64,000 bases of DNA from Streptomyces abyssomicinicus (GTDB lineage: Bacteria; Actinomycetota; Actinomycetes; Streptomycetales; Streptomycetaceae). The notes under the pieces were generated by a model. It was not told where the DNA came from, did no database searches, and worked only from the letters and a program-made list of their open reading frames with translations. A program made the translations under genes and the position numbers. Location of the stretch: assembly GCF_008974245.1 (NCBI RefSeq), contig NZ_BBZI01000005.1:1660751-1724750 (forward strand), in the 5' to 3' direction. Shown in pieces: positions 49,632-58,011 of the stretch (positions are counted from its first letter, which is position 1; each line of letters begins with the position of its first letter).

Positions 49632-49822
49632 GTCCGAAACTGTCGGACACCTTCGAATCGGTTTCCCTCCGGAAACTGGGCGAGCCGTGGCCACATCCAG
49701 CGCTGCACGCGTTGACAAAGGTGTGACCTGCGGAGATGAAACCCAGTCAATCCGCCACGGCAGACACATGTTTCGTAACGGTGGTCGAAACTATTGACAT
49801 GCCACACGCCTGTCACCACACT
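49632..49822 (+). promoter_or_regulatory. Xylanase promoter with three inverted repeats
   Basis: In the 350-bp gap before the xylanase: GTCCGA-N5-TCGGAC (49632-49648), GTTTCC-N4-GGAAAC (49661-49676) and GTTTCG-N10-CGAAAC (49770-49791). The last abuts TTGACA (49794-49799), which with a 17-bp spacer and CACACT (49817-49822) is the likely promoter. GAAAC/GTTTC arms are reminiscent of xylanase-regulator sites in streptomycetes. A second TTGACA occurs near 49713. Confidence 0.55.
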
Positions 49823-49899
49823 CACGTCACGTTCTCCGACAGGCCGCCAGCCGGCACGCGGCCGTCCGGTTCCCCCGCAAGGCTTCAGCAGGAGGAAAC

Positions 49900-50586
49900 A
49901 TGTACGGCGACAGCACCTCCGCCCGCGGCCTGAGCCGCAGGGGTTTCGTCGGGGGAACCGGTGCCCTGGTCGCCGCCACGTCCGGGCTGCTGCTGCCCGG
50001 CACGGCCCACGCCGACACGACCGTCACGGCCAATCGGACCGGCACCGACAACGGGTACTCCTACTCGTTCTGGACCGACGCCCCCAACACCGTCTCCATG
50101 ACCCTCCAGAGGGGCGGCGCCTACAGCACGTCGTGGCGGAACACCGGCAACTTCGTCGCCGGCAAGGGCTGGAGCAACGGCAGCCGCAGGACGGTCGGCT
50201 ACTCGGGCAGCTTCGCGCCGTCCGGCAACGCCTACCTGTGCCTCTACGGCTGGACGGCGGACCCGCTGGTCGAGTACTACGTCGTCGACAACTGGGGAAC
50301 CTACCGGCCCACCGGCACCCACAGGGGCACGGTCACCAGTGACGGCGGTACCTACGACGTCTACCAGACCACCCGGTACAACGCCCCCTCGGTGGAGGGC
50401 ACCAGGACGTTCAGCCAGTACTGGAGCGTCCGTCAGCAGAAGCGGACCGGCGGCACCATCACGACCGGCAACCACTTCGACGCCTGGTCCCGTCTCGGTA
50501 TGCGTCTGGGCAGCTTCGACCATTACATGATCATGGCGACCGAGGGCTACCAGAGTTCCGGCAGCTCCAGCATCAGCGTCGGCTGA
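49900..50586 (+). CDS. GH11 endo-1,4-beta-xylanase, Tat-exported
   Basis: 228 residues. The Tat motif SRRGF (12-16) and cleavage after AHA near residue 38 leave a single GH11 jelly-roll domain of about 190 residues, with no carbohydrate-binding module. The nucleophile is Glu125 (PLVEYYVVD) and the acid/base Glu215 ([10 protein letters not shown]). Features such as [10 protein letters not shown] and [19 protein letters not shown] are typical. It resembles XlnC of S. lividans, which is also Tat-dependent. AGGAGG precedes the ATG. A monocistronic gene with an elaborate upstream operator region, likely xylan-induced. Confidence 0.92.
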   Translation: MYGDSTSARGLSRRGFVGGTGALVAATSGLLLPGTAHADTTVTANRTGTDNGYSYSFWTDAPNTVSMTLQRGGAYSTSWRNTGNFVAGKGWSNGSRRTVGYSGSFAPSGNAYLCLYGWTADPLVEYYVVDNWGTYRPTGTHRGTVTSDGGTYDVYQTTRYNAPSVEGTRTFSQYWSVRQQKRTGGTITTGNHFDAWSRLGMRLGSFDHYMIMATEGYQSSGSSSISVG

Positions 50587-50928
50587 ACCACGCCGGACGC
50601 CGCCGGCAGGCCGCGCCGCGCCTCGGGGCAACCGCGGGAGGCGCACACTCGAGCATTCGCATGCGCAGACACCTCGAGCACGCGGCAGGCCCCGGCGCAC
50701 CCTGACGCCAAGGCCGCGAGTGCGCCCCCTTGGTTCCTCGGCCCCGCGGCCCCACCAGCCGGAAAGCCCTGCCCGGGGTGTCCCGTTCCGCCCATCACCC
50801 GGGCAGGGGCGCGAAATCGCACCACTCGGGGCGATTGCGGTGAGCCCGCGCACGGGCGTCACACCACCTGATGGTGAGGCCATATCAACCCCGTCGCCCG
50901 AAGGTGTTCTTGTTCTGGCATTACGGTC
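50587..50928. other. Gene-free stretch between xylanase and transporter genes
   Basis: No frame here has convincing coding character. It contains two CTCGAGCA copies about 30 bp apart (near 50650 and 50682) and an ATTCGCATGCGCA dyad, but no clear hairpin after the xylanase stop. I see nothing further that can be named. Confidence 0.4.
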
Positions 50929-50948
50929 GAAGCGACGCGCGTCGTTTC
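50929..50948. promoter_or_regulatory. 20-bp palindrome before the MFS gene
   Basis: GAAGCGACGCGCGTCGTTTC is a palindrome with one mismatched pair. TAGCGT at 50950-50955 directly follows it and could be a -10 box, with the palindrome covering the -35 position. No regulator gene is adjacent. Confidence 0.5.
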
Positions 50949-51022
50949 CTAGCGTGAATGGCATATGCACGGACCTCCCTGCGCACCGGGCCAGTCCGAC
51001 GGGCCGTGCGCAAGGAAGCTCC

Positions 51023-52402
51023 ATGGACACTTTCCGCACGGTCCGCAGTTTCCCGCCGGCCGTCCGGTTCCTGCTGGTGAACCAACTCGGAATCGACATC
51101 GGCACGTTTCTGCTGTTCCCCTTCCTCGCCGGCCACCTGACCGGCGACCTCGACATGTCCTCGGCCACCGTCGGTGTGGTCCTGGCCACCATCCAGCTGA
51201 GCCACCAGGGCCTGGTCGTCGTCGGAGGCACGGCGTCCGACCGGTTCGGCGGGCACCGCGTCATCCCGATCGGATGCCTGATGCGCCTGTCGGGGTTCGC
51301 CTTGTTCGCCCTCGTGGACGGCGTCCGCGCCGTACTCGTCGCATCCGTCCTCACCGGCGTCGCCGGGGCGCTGCTCTACCCGGCGATGCGGGCCTGCGCC
51401 GCCCAGGCTGCGCCGCCGGACCGCCGCGCCGAGGTGTTCGCGATGCTCAACGTCTTCACCGCGACCGGCGGCCTCATGGGCCTGGCCGTGGGCAGCGTGC
51501 TCTGCATGATCGACTTCCGGGCGACCGCGGTCACGGCGGCCGCGGTGCTGATGGTGATGACGATGATCCAGCTCTTCGCCCTCCCCGCCCTGGCCACCCT
51601 GGACTGGGCCAACCGCCGCTGCCACAGCCGATCCGCCGTGCACGGCTGGCTCTTCATCCTGCGGGACAGGAACTTCCTGGCCTTCTCCCTCACCATGACC
51701 GCCCTCACGGCCCTGGAGAACCAGATCTACCTGCTCTTCGTCAGCGCCTCCCAACAGGTGTCCGGTCAGCTCGCGGCCGCGGCCGTCATGCCCATGGTCG
51801 GCGCGGTGGCGAGCCTGGCCCTGCAACTGCGGGTGACCCGCCTGGTCCGGGCCAGAGGCGGGCCCGCCGCCTGGATCGCCCCGGGCCTGGCCCTGATGGG
51901 CCTCGCCTTCGTACCCCCGCTCCTGACGGTGTCCTCCGGCCATCCGGCAACGGGCGGCCGGACGGACACCGTGCTGCTTCTGGTCCCACTGGCGGTCGGC
52001 GCCTTCCTGCTGGCCCTCGGTCAGATGGCCGCCCAACCGTCGTACCTCGAGCTGGTCACCCGCCATTCGGTCGGTGGCCTGGTCGGAACATACTTCGGCT
52101 TCTTCTACGTCATCTCCGGCATCGCCGCGTCCGCCTGCACCAGCGCGGTGGGCTGGGCCATGGACGTCGGCGAACGCACCGGCCGGCTGTGGCTCCCCTG
52201 GTCGTGCTGCGCGGTCCTCGGTCTCATCTCCGCGGCGGGCGTCATCTGGATCCGCCACCTCGGCAGACTCCCTGGCGAGAACGACAACCCGGCACCGCGC
52301 AAGGAGCGCACCCGCGCGGGCGTACCACCCCCACGGCGAAGGCAGGGCAAGCGGGAGCACGCCAAGAGGCGAACGGGTTCTTCGCAGCGGGCCCGCAGGT
52401 GA
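51023..52402 (+). CDS. MFS transporter (MdtH-like drug exporter)
   Basis: 459 residues with about 11-12 transmembrane helices. The loop between helices 2 and 3 has the MFS motif A variant GGTASDRFGGHRVIPIG; AVGWAMD and QPSYLELV fit drug:H+ antiporters of the MdtH/YfcJ-like type. The C terminus is a basic hydrophilic tail rich in Arg and Lys. ATG 51023 has AAGGAAG upstream. It stands alone, so its substrate is unknown; there is no clear link to the upstream xylanase. Confidence 0.85.
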   Translation: MDTFRTVRSFPPAVRFLLVNQLGIDIGTFLLFPFLAGHLTGDLDMSSATVGVVLATIQLSHQGLVVVGGTASDRFGGHRVIPIGCLMRLSGFALFALVDGVRAVLVASVLTGVAGALLYPAMRACAAQAAPPDRRAEVFAMLNVFTATGGLMGLAVGSVLCMIDFRATAVTAAAVLMVMTMIQLFALPALATLDWANRRCHSRSAVHGWLFILRDRNFLAFSLTMTALTALENQIYLLFVSASQQVSGQLAAAAVMPMVGAVASLALQLRVTRLVRARGGPAAWIAPGLALMGLAFVPPLLTVSSGHPATGGRTDTVLLLVPLAVGAFLLALGQMAAQPSYLELVTRHSVGGLVGTYFGFFYVISGIAASACTSAVGWAMDVGERTGRLWLPWSCCAVLGLISAAGVIWIRHLGRLPGENDNPAPRKERTRAGVPPPRRRQGKREHAKRRTGSSQRARR

Positions 52403-52567
52403 TGCCCACCGCTCGCGTGCGACCCTCGTCCGGCCGACCGGCCGCAACCGCAACCCCTGGGCGAGCCACCGACTTACGCTGCCCAGGGGAAGAACACGTG
52501 ACGGCCCGGCCCGCACTCCGTGGGACCCGGGATTTCGGCGTAGGGCAGACGGCAATAGGGTGGGCCG

Positions 52568-52996
52568 ATGCCTTCGATCAAGAAATTCCAGGTCACTTTC
52601 GACTGCGCGGAACCCGAACGCCTGGCTCGTTTCTGGTGCGAGGTGCTGGGGTACGTCGTACCGCCGCCGCCGGAGGGGTTCGCCGACCGGGACGACTTCA
52701 AGGCCTCGCAGCCACCCGAGCAGCAGGACTCCTGGTTCGCCTGCGTCGACCCCTCGGGCGTGGGCCCGCGGTTGTACTTCCAGCGTGTCCCGGAGGGGAA
52801 GGCCGTCAAGAACCGGGTGCACCTCGACGTGCGGGTCGGCACCGGACTCGTGGGCGCCGAACGCCTCGCCGCACTCGAGGCCGAACGCGCACGGCTGGTC
52901 CCGCTCGGCGCGGTGCACGTGCGCACGCTGTACGACGGCCATGACGCGTGCATCCCGATGCTGGACATCGAGGGCAACGAGTTCTGCATCGACTGA
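52568..52996 (+). CDS. VOC-family (glyoxalase/bleomycin-resistance fold) protein
   Basis: 142 residues: two beta-alpha-beta-beta-beta units, first FQVTFDCAEPERLARFWCEVLGY, second RVHLDVRVG... MLDIEGNEFCID. His and Glu at metal positions (VHLDV, GNEFC) are present, though the first-half ligand is unclear. Members similar to this are annotated glyoxalase or VOC protein of unknown substrate. TAGGGT lies 6 nt before the ATG and no ribosome binding site is seen, so the mRNA is likely leaderless. Confidence 0.85.
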   Translation: MPSIKKFQVTFDCAEPERLARFWCEVLGYVVPPPPEGFADRDDFKASQPPEQQDSWFACVDPSGVGPRLYFQRVPEGKAVKNRVHLDVRVGTGLVGAERLAALEAERARLVPLGAVHVRTLYDGHDACIPMLDIEGNEFCID

Positions 52997-53083
52997 GGGC
53001 CGCGTCGGCCCTCCCGCCGGACGCGAGGACCCTGGCTGCTCCACAGGAAACGCTCACGCGGAACGGGAGCCCGCCCCCGGGGA

Positions 53084-54235
53084 TCAGCGGTGATCCTGGG
53101 TGTACTGAGCCGCATACCAGCTGGAGTCGATGGCGGGGTTGCGGAGGGTACCCCAGAACCGCTCGTCGGGTATCGACGGCAGTGGCGGGTCACCCAGGTC
53201 CGCGTGCAGATCTGCACGCCAGTCGACGGTGAGGCGGCTACGGATCCCCGCGACCTCGTACACGGACCTGTGGGGCGAGCCCCAGATCCCCTGGACCATC
53301 TTCTCCGCGGCCCACTTGCGATGGTGGTCCCGGTGGGCGTCCGCCTCCACCAGTACCTTGCGCAGTCGCAGGGCCAGCGGGCCGGTCCGGTCCGGCCGCG
53401 GCGGAGCTTCGCCGCGCTCCCACGCGTCCAGGGCCGACTCGACCTCCGGGTACTTGGCCAGCCCCGTCTCGACGGCCAGTCTGCGCAGCTGCCTCCGCGC
53501 GGCCTCTGCCACCTGCTCACGCGGCAGGACCGCGAGCAGCGCACCGAGTTCCTCCAGCCCGTCCAGGTGGCTCGCGTGGAGGAGGTCGGTGGGGCTGCAG
53601 GAAAGGTCCAGCTCCGGCAGCTGCTCGTCGGGTGCGGGAAGGGGGTCGCCGGCATCGCCCCACTCCGGGCGGGCAGGGCTCGCCCACTCCCAGAAGAGCC
53701 GGCCGTTGAACGTGACGGCGCCCCCGTCCGGGCCGCGCTCAAGCTGGTCGGCCAGCCCCGCCAGATACTCACCCAGAGAGTCGGCGTGCCCGAAGCTGGT
53801 GCCGGTCTCGTCGAAGAACCGTCCGACTGCACCGAACGAGTCCCGCCCAGGACGGCAGTCGATCATGAGACCGTCGGACGTCGCCCCGTAGGAGCCGAAC
53901 TTCACGTAGCCGTGGTGCCAGTAGGACTCGCTCTCCTCCTCGTCAAGGTCGTCGGCGACGCAGCGCATGAACCTGGTGTCCTCGAGGATCCCGGGCACTC
54001 CGAGCAGCCGGTCGTGCGTGCTGAACAGGAAGGCCTCCGCCCCCTCCACCGCCCCGTCGTGCCGGAGCAGCGAGGCGATCAGGTCGGGAGGGAAGGTGAC
54101 ACCCAGTTCCTCCTGCGCCGCTGCGATCTCCTCATGCCCCGCGGGCTGCCCGAGCGTCGCGAAGGTGCGGGGGGCGTGCTCGCGCAGCCACCCGTCTATA
54201 CGGTTCCACGCATCCTGGACCAGGTCCTCCGTCAT
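53084..54235 (-). CDS. SMI1/KNR4 family protein
   Basis: 383 residues. The SMI1/KNR4 (SUKH) domain covers about residues 10-185: HEEIAAAQEELGVTFPPDLIASLLRHDGA, then FGSYGATSDGLMIDCRP and SFGHADSLGEYLAGLADQLE. The C-terminal half (about 215-383) is a helical extension with DLLHASHLDGLEEL and a Trp-rich end. SUKH proteins are commonly immunity proteins against polymorphic nuclease toxins, but orphan chromosomal copies are common in Streptomyces. ATG 54235 follows TAGGGT by 7 nt (leaderless type). No toxin gene adjacent. Confidence 0.8.
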   Translation of the reverse strand: MTEDLVQDAWNRIDGWLREHAPRTFATLGQPAGHEEIAAAQEELGVTFPPDLIASLLRHDGAVEGAEAFLFSTHDRLLGVPGILEDTRFMRCVADDLDEEESESYWHHGYVKFGSYGATSDGLMIDCRPGRDSFGAVGRFFDETGTSFGHADSLGEYLAGLADQLERGPDGGAVTFNGRLFWEWASPARPEWGDAGDPLPAPDEQLPELDLSCSPTDLLHASHLDGLEELGALLAVLPREQVAEAARRQLRRLAVETGLAKYPEVESALDAWERGEAPPRPDRTGPLALRLRKVLVEADAHRDHHRKWAAEKMVQGIWGSPHRSVYEVAGIRSRLTVDWRADLHADLGDPPLPSIPDERFWGTLRNPAIDSSWYAAQYTQDHR

Positions 54236-54443
54236 GGGGTCGACCCTAAGGACAGACACTGACAGCTGGGTCACCGCCCACCAGCCCTGCCCGTCGGATC
54301 AAGTGCGCACTCGCCACCGCGGAGCGCCCACCGCGGTCACGGAGCCGCCCGGGCGGCGGGAACTGCGTCGCCTGTGAGTCAGCGGTGCCGGTATCGTCCG
54401 CCTCCTCGCCCCGGCCTTACCGGCGGCCTTCGTACAGAGAGCG

Positions 54444-54803
54444 ATGCACATGACCAGCAGGCAGGCAACGACGACCCTGTGGCGCCCCACCGGCCCCAAG
54501 GAGCTGGACCTGGTGCGGGAGCTGAACTGGCGTGCGTGGCCGCCCCGGCTGCCCGAGCAGCCGATCTTCTACCCGGTCCTGAACGAGGACTACGCGATCA
54601 GGATCGCCCGGGACTGGAACGTGAAGCACGACGGCGCCGGCTTCGTCACTCGATTCGAGGTCGAGTCGGAGTTCTTGAGCCGCTATCCGGTCCAGCAGGC
54701 CGGCGGGCGGACGATCCTCGAACTCTGGGTTCCGGCCGAGGAGCTGGACGACTTCAACGCCCACATCGTCGGCGAGATCCAAGTGGTCCACGAGTTCCGC
54801 TGA
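54444..54803 (+). CDS. Small conserved protein of the 'ADP-ribosylation/crystallin J1'-annotated group
   Basis: 119 residues. It has the pattern LWRPTGPKELDLVRELNWRAWPPRLP, QPIFYPVLNEDYAIRIARDWNV and LELWVPAEELDDFNAHIVGEI, which matches a compact family often labelled ADP-ribosylation/crystallin J1; no ADP-ribose-binding motif is evident, so the label should not be taken as function. Start may be ATG 54444 or 54450; GAGAG lies just upstream. Stands alone between the SMI1/KNR4 gene and a decayed repeat gene. Confidence 0.75.
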   Translation: MHMTSRQATTTLWRPTGPKELDLVRELNWRAWPPRLPEQPIFYPVLNEDYAIRIARDWNVKHDGAGFVTRFEVESEFLSRYPVQQAGGRTILELWVPAEELDDFNAHIVGEIQVVHEFR

Positions 54804-54899
54804 GGCGGGGAGGGAGGCGGGGAGGGAGGCTGGGGGCCCGCAGGACCGGTGGAAGACACCTCCTGTCGTTGCCCGGTCCAGCAGGTGGCCGACACCTTG

Positions 54900-55515
54900 C
54901 TACCCGTCACCACCGGGGCGTACGGCCGACGGGCGGAGCACAGCGTCCAGGTCTTCCAGCGGGGCGTCGCCGGCGCCGCGTCCGGCGAGCGCCTCGGCCT
55001 GGTCGTGGGCCTCGACGGCGTACACACCGCGCAGCAGGACGGCCAGGGGTGCCGGGTCGGTCACCGGGGCGGCAGAGCCGGCGGTGCGCTCGGCGAGGAT
55101 CGCGACCGCCTCGGGCGTCCCGGCCTCCTTCAGGCTGTGCAGCAGGTGGCCGACTCCCCGTTGGTCGTGCGGAGGGGCGCGCAGAGCGGCGCGGCGGGCC
55201 AGTTCGACGGCCTGGTCCTGGGCGGCGACCCTGTGCATGCCCTCCAGCAGTTCGCCCACGGCCTCCGGACGGTCCAGCGGGGCCAGTGCGGCAGCGCGGC
55301 GGGCGAGGGCGTGGGCCTGGCCGGCCGCACCGGCGTCGTTCAGGTGGCGGATCAGGGACCCGGCGTCCTCGGGGTCGTCGAGAGGGGTCGTCGAGGCGAC
55401 ACGCTCGGCGAGACCGGCCGGCGCTTCGCGGGCTCCGACTTCGCCCAGAACTTCCAGCAGGACGCCTGCCTTTCGCACGTCGTGCAGGGGTGCATGCGCG
55501 GCGCAGCGCCACCGG
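54900..55515 (-). pseudogene. Remnant of a repeat protein of the Streptomyces 'PLDDP' type
   Basis: On the minus strand about five degenerate 36-38-residue helical repeats are read: DDPEDAGSLIRHLNDAGA, DRPEAVGELLEGMHRVAA, HDQRGVGHLLHSLKEAGT and so on, each ending near ALARRAA. They match repeats (PLDDPxAVxxLLxALRxAGA) found by the dozen in very large Streptomyces proteins. Here only about 200 residues remain, with no start codon or N-terminal domain, so it looks like a deleted C-terminal stub. Confidence 0.6.
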
Positions 55516-55539
55516 GCCGGGGTGGCCGTCGCGGCGCCA

Positions 55540-55559
55540 CTCGTAAGATCAATTACGAG
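55540..55559. promoter_or_regulatory. Operator-like palindrome CTCGTAA-N6-TTACGAG
   Basis: Perfect 7-bp arms spaced by GATCAA, lying between the decayed repeat gene and the acetyltransferase gene 125 bp downstream. It looks like a dimeric regulator site, but no regulator gene adjoins it. Confidence 0.55.
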
Positions 55560-55683
55560 ACACGGCCTGCACCCGGCAGGCATCGACGGGACCACGGTGG
55601 CACCCGACCGGCATTCGCCGGGCCAGGGCTGCCGGGTCGGTGGACCTTGGCGCGGTCCCCCCAACGCCTTCTACACTGCGCGC

Positions 55684-56550
55684 GTGATCAATGACCTTCC
55701 TGCGGGACTGACGGCCCGACACCCTGATGCCGCCGATCACCTGCGGGTGCTGGCCGTGCTGGACAGGTGGTGGGGAGGCCTCAAGGGCGAGGCAGGGGCG
55801 ATCGAGCGCGCGCTGCTGCTTCCCCGCCTGTACTTCCAGCACTTCACCACCACCAGCTTCCTCGTCGAGCGCTCCGACGGGGAGCTCAGCGCGTTCCTCG
55901 TCGGCTTCATGTCACAGTCCGAGCCGGACGTCGCCTATGTGCATTTCGTCGGCGTCGACCCGGCCCTGCACGGGCAAGGGCTCGGGCGCGCCCTCTACCG
56001 TGCCTTCTTCGCGCTCGTGAGGGCGCACGGCCGCCGGTACGTGCACTGCATCACCAGCCCGGAGAACACCGCCTCGCAGGCATTCCACACCCGGCTCGGG
56101 TTCATGGCCGCACCCACCCGGCCGGACTACGACGGCCCCGGACTCGACCGTGTGGCCTTCACCGTCGACCTGGGCCGGTCCCCGACCCGCTCCGCGCGTC
56201 GGCTCCGGGTGCTGGACGAGGTCCTGGCCGTCGAACACCACCCCGGGCTACGCGAACCGCGCGACGACGACTGGCTTGCCCTGGTGCGAGCGCCGGAGGG
56301 CCTGACGGTGATCCGTGCCGCGGGCAGCTCGACATCTTCGACCGATCGCTGGATCGCGCTGTATGACGCCGATCCGAACCACGGACTCGACGAGCCGGGT
56401 CTGCTGGCCGCCGTCCTCACGCCGTTGGCCCGCGCCGCGATTCCGGTGTTCAGCGCCTCGACCTACCACGCGGACCTGGTACTTGTCCCCGAACAGCGCC
56501 AGGACCAGGCGCTGGCCGCGCTGCGCTCGGCCGGATACGAGATCAGCTGA
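55684..56550 (+). CDS. GNAT acetyltransferase fused to an ACT-like domain
   Basis: 288 residues. The N-terminal GNAT domain (about 1-165) has VHFVGVDPALHGQGLGRALYRAFF as acetyl-CoA loop and NTASQAFHTRLGFM. After a linker, residues about 180-288 resemble CASTOR-type ACT domains: WLALVRAPEGLTVIRAAG, DRWIALYDADP and ATP... LLAAVLTPLARAAIPVFSASTYHADLVLVP. Such domains bind amino acids, so the acetyltransferase may be allosterically controlled. The GTG at 55684 is 6 nt after TACACT, with TTGGCG 18 bp further up, so it is probably leaderless. Confidence 0.83.
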   Translation: MINDLPAGLTARHPDAADHLRVLAVLDRWWGGLKGEAGAIERALLLPRLYFQHFTTTSFLVERSDGELSAFLVGFMSQSEPDVAYVHFVGVDPALHGQGLGRALYRAFFALVRAHGRRYVHCITSPENTASQAFHTRLGFMAAPTRPDYDGPGLDRVAFTVDLGRSPTRSARRLRVLDEVLAVEHHPGLREPRDDDWLALVRAPEGLTVIRAAGSSTSSTDRWIALYDADPNHGLDEPGLLAAVLTPLARAAIPVFSASTYHADLVLVPEQRQDQALAALRSAGYEIS

Positions 56551-56698
56551 CTCGGGAGCCTGCTCGCCCGTCGCTGAGCTCGGCGGGTCCGGAAGGCGGC
56601 GCGGTCGTCGGACCGTTGCCGACCGGGCCCGCGAACGCCTCCGGCTCACTTCGCGCATCCTCTTCCGGCCCGGGTCGCCCGATCGGTTCATCCTGACG

Positions 56699-57091
56699 TC
56701 AGCAATCGCGGACGGGCTCAAGGAATTCCAGCCGGTTGCCCAGCTTGTCGAACGCGTGGAAGCGGGTGTGGCCAGGGAAGTTGTCGTCCCAGGTGACGTC
56801 GACTCCGTTGTCCTCCAGGCGCTTGGCGAGCGCGTGGATCGAGGTCACAAGGATGCCTGGATGCGCCTTCCTGCTCGGGCGGAAGTCCTCTTCGACGCCC
56901 AGATGCACCTCCAAGCCACCGCCCCGGAACCAGCACCCTCCGCGAGCTGACAGCACAGGCGGCTTCTCGAGCTCCGTCATGCCGAGGACGCCCACCCAGA
57001 ACTCGCGGCAGCGGTCCTCCGCACCTGGGGGGATCGCGAGCTGCACGTGGTGCAGGGCACCGAAGGCGTATCCGAACGTTTCCTGGGCCAC
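56699..57091 (-). CDS. VOC-family protein
   Basis: 130 residues. Two half-domains: FGALHHVQLAIPPGAEDRCREFWVGVLGM, and HPGILVTSIHALAKRLEDNGVDV... GNRLEFLEPV. His in HHVQL and Glu in RLEFLE occupy metal-ligand positions of glyoxalase-fold enzymes. It is likely a dioxygenase/glyoxalase-like or drug-binding protein; substrate unknown. A MarR-type palindrome is 18 bp upstream, so it is probably ligand-regulated. Confidence 0.85.
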   Translation of the reverse strand: MAQETFGYAFGALHHVQLAIPPGAEDRCREFWVGVLGMTELEKPPVLSARGGCWFRGGGLEVHLGVEEDFRPSRKAHPGILVTSIHALAKRLEDNGVDVTWDDNFPGHTRFHAFDKLGNRLEFLEPVRDC

Positions 57092-57108
57092 ATCTTCTCC
57101 CCACTAGG

Positions 57109-57126
57109 TATCTTGATGTCAAGATA
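57109..57126. promoter_or_regulatory. MarR-type palindrome upstream of the VOC gene
   Basis: TATCTTGATGTCAAGATA is a perfect palindrome with 9-bp arms if the central TG/CA-like pair is excluded, 8 bp otherwise. TTGA/TCAA cores with this spacing are typical of MarR-family operators. No MarR gene is adjacent. Confidence 0.6.
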
Positions 57127-57288
57127 GTGAGGTCCGAGCGGTTGTGGCAAGGGCAGAGCCTGATCGGGGCCGCGAGCCGGATGGACCAGGACGGCGGCTG
57201 GGGCCGCGCCTACGAGACCGGCCTCGACGACCCCAACACCGCGTCCGGCGCCCACTCCGACTACGTCCACGTCACGTTCCGCCGGTGA
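57127..57288 (+). pseudogene. Short coding remnant, possible 53-residue peptide
   Basis: GTG at 57127 opens a frame ending at the TGA 57286-57288. It reads like the C-terminal end of a larger protein (GAASRMDQDGGWGRAYETG and HSDYVHVTFRR). No family recognised and no ribosome binding site. Either the end of a deleted gene or a small protein starting directly at the palindrome. Confidence 0.35.
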
Positions 57289-57315
57289 GCCCATACCCTC
57301 AGGGCTGCGTAAGCC

Positions 57316-57993
57316 TCAGGAACAGCGCCGGCATCTCGGTGCCCCGCCGGTCACAGGACCCGAGTCGGCGACCCCCTCGAACAGGTCGCGCAGTCCTGGA
57401 GCGGCCGACCTGTACACGGTGTACCGGTCGTAGTAGCGCCGGGCCCGGATGGTCTTGCCGTCGTCGGACAGCACGTTCCTCGCAGTCTGTGGATAGGCCA
57501 CCTTCTGCCCCTTGATCGTGGCCTCGTTCCACTGCCCGATCATCATCACCGCACCGGCGCCCACCACCTCGGTCCTCGTGTACCGCAGGTCAGGGACGAG
57601 CCGCAGCGACCCGACGATCGAGTTGCCGATCGTGGTGTGCCCCCTCCGCGGCGCACCACCGGCCTCCCGGAGGGTCGCCTCCTCGTCGAACATGTCCGGA
57701 CAGGCACGCACCCATGGGTGGTTGCACTCGCCCGGGGCCGGCAATGTCCCGGTCGGCGTCTCACCGAAGGCGATCTGCCGCTTGATGAACGCGCATGCGT
57801 TCGGGGTGATCAGGCCTTCCAACCTCTCGACCTTCTTCCGGTCACCCTGCCCGCTGACGCGCGGAGTATCGATTACCTGAGGGGTAATCGACCCTCTCCG
57901 CACGGCCTGGCACGGTTGCGCTGCAGGGCCTGACCAGCTCACACGGCCAGGACCCACGCCTCGACGAGCGCACTTCAGCGCGCACACCACCAC
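57316..57993 (-). CDS. NTF2-like (SnoaL-type) protein, start uncertain
   Basis: The frame is 225 residues, but NTF2/SnoaL-like similarity begins only near residue 61: ITPNACAFIKRQIAFGETPTG aligns with the usual first helix of the family, then MFDEEATLREAGG, VVGAGAVMMIGQWNEATIKGQ and RARRYYDRYTVYR. A strong palindrome at 57870-57890 lies within the unneeded N-terminal part, suggesting translation starts below it, but no ATG or GTG exists there; only CTG at 57813 fits. It may therefore be a gene with a lost or unusual start. Products are usually small isomerases, hydrolases or binding proteins. Confidence 0.5.
   Translation of the reverse strand: MVVCALKCARRGVGPGRVSWSGPAAQPCQAVRRGSITPQVIDTPRVSGQGDRKKVERLEGLITPNACAFIKRQIAFGETPTGTLPAPGECNHPWVRACPDMFDEEATLREAGGAPRRGHTTIGNSIVGSLRLVPDLRYTRTEVVGAGAVMMIGQWNEATIKGQKVAYPQTARNVLSDDGKTIRARRYYDRYTVYRSAAPGLRDLFEGVADSGPVTGGAPRCRRCS
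57870..57890. promoter_or_regulatory. Palindrome CGATTACC-N5-GGTAATCG
   Basis: Perfect 8-bp arms around TGAGG, located between the NTF2-like gene and the membrane protein gene that starts at 58012. It fits a dimeric regulator site for one or both; no adjacent regulator is divergent from it. Confidence 0.55.
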
Positions 57994-58011
57994 ACCGGAG
58001 GACGATCAACC

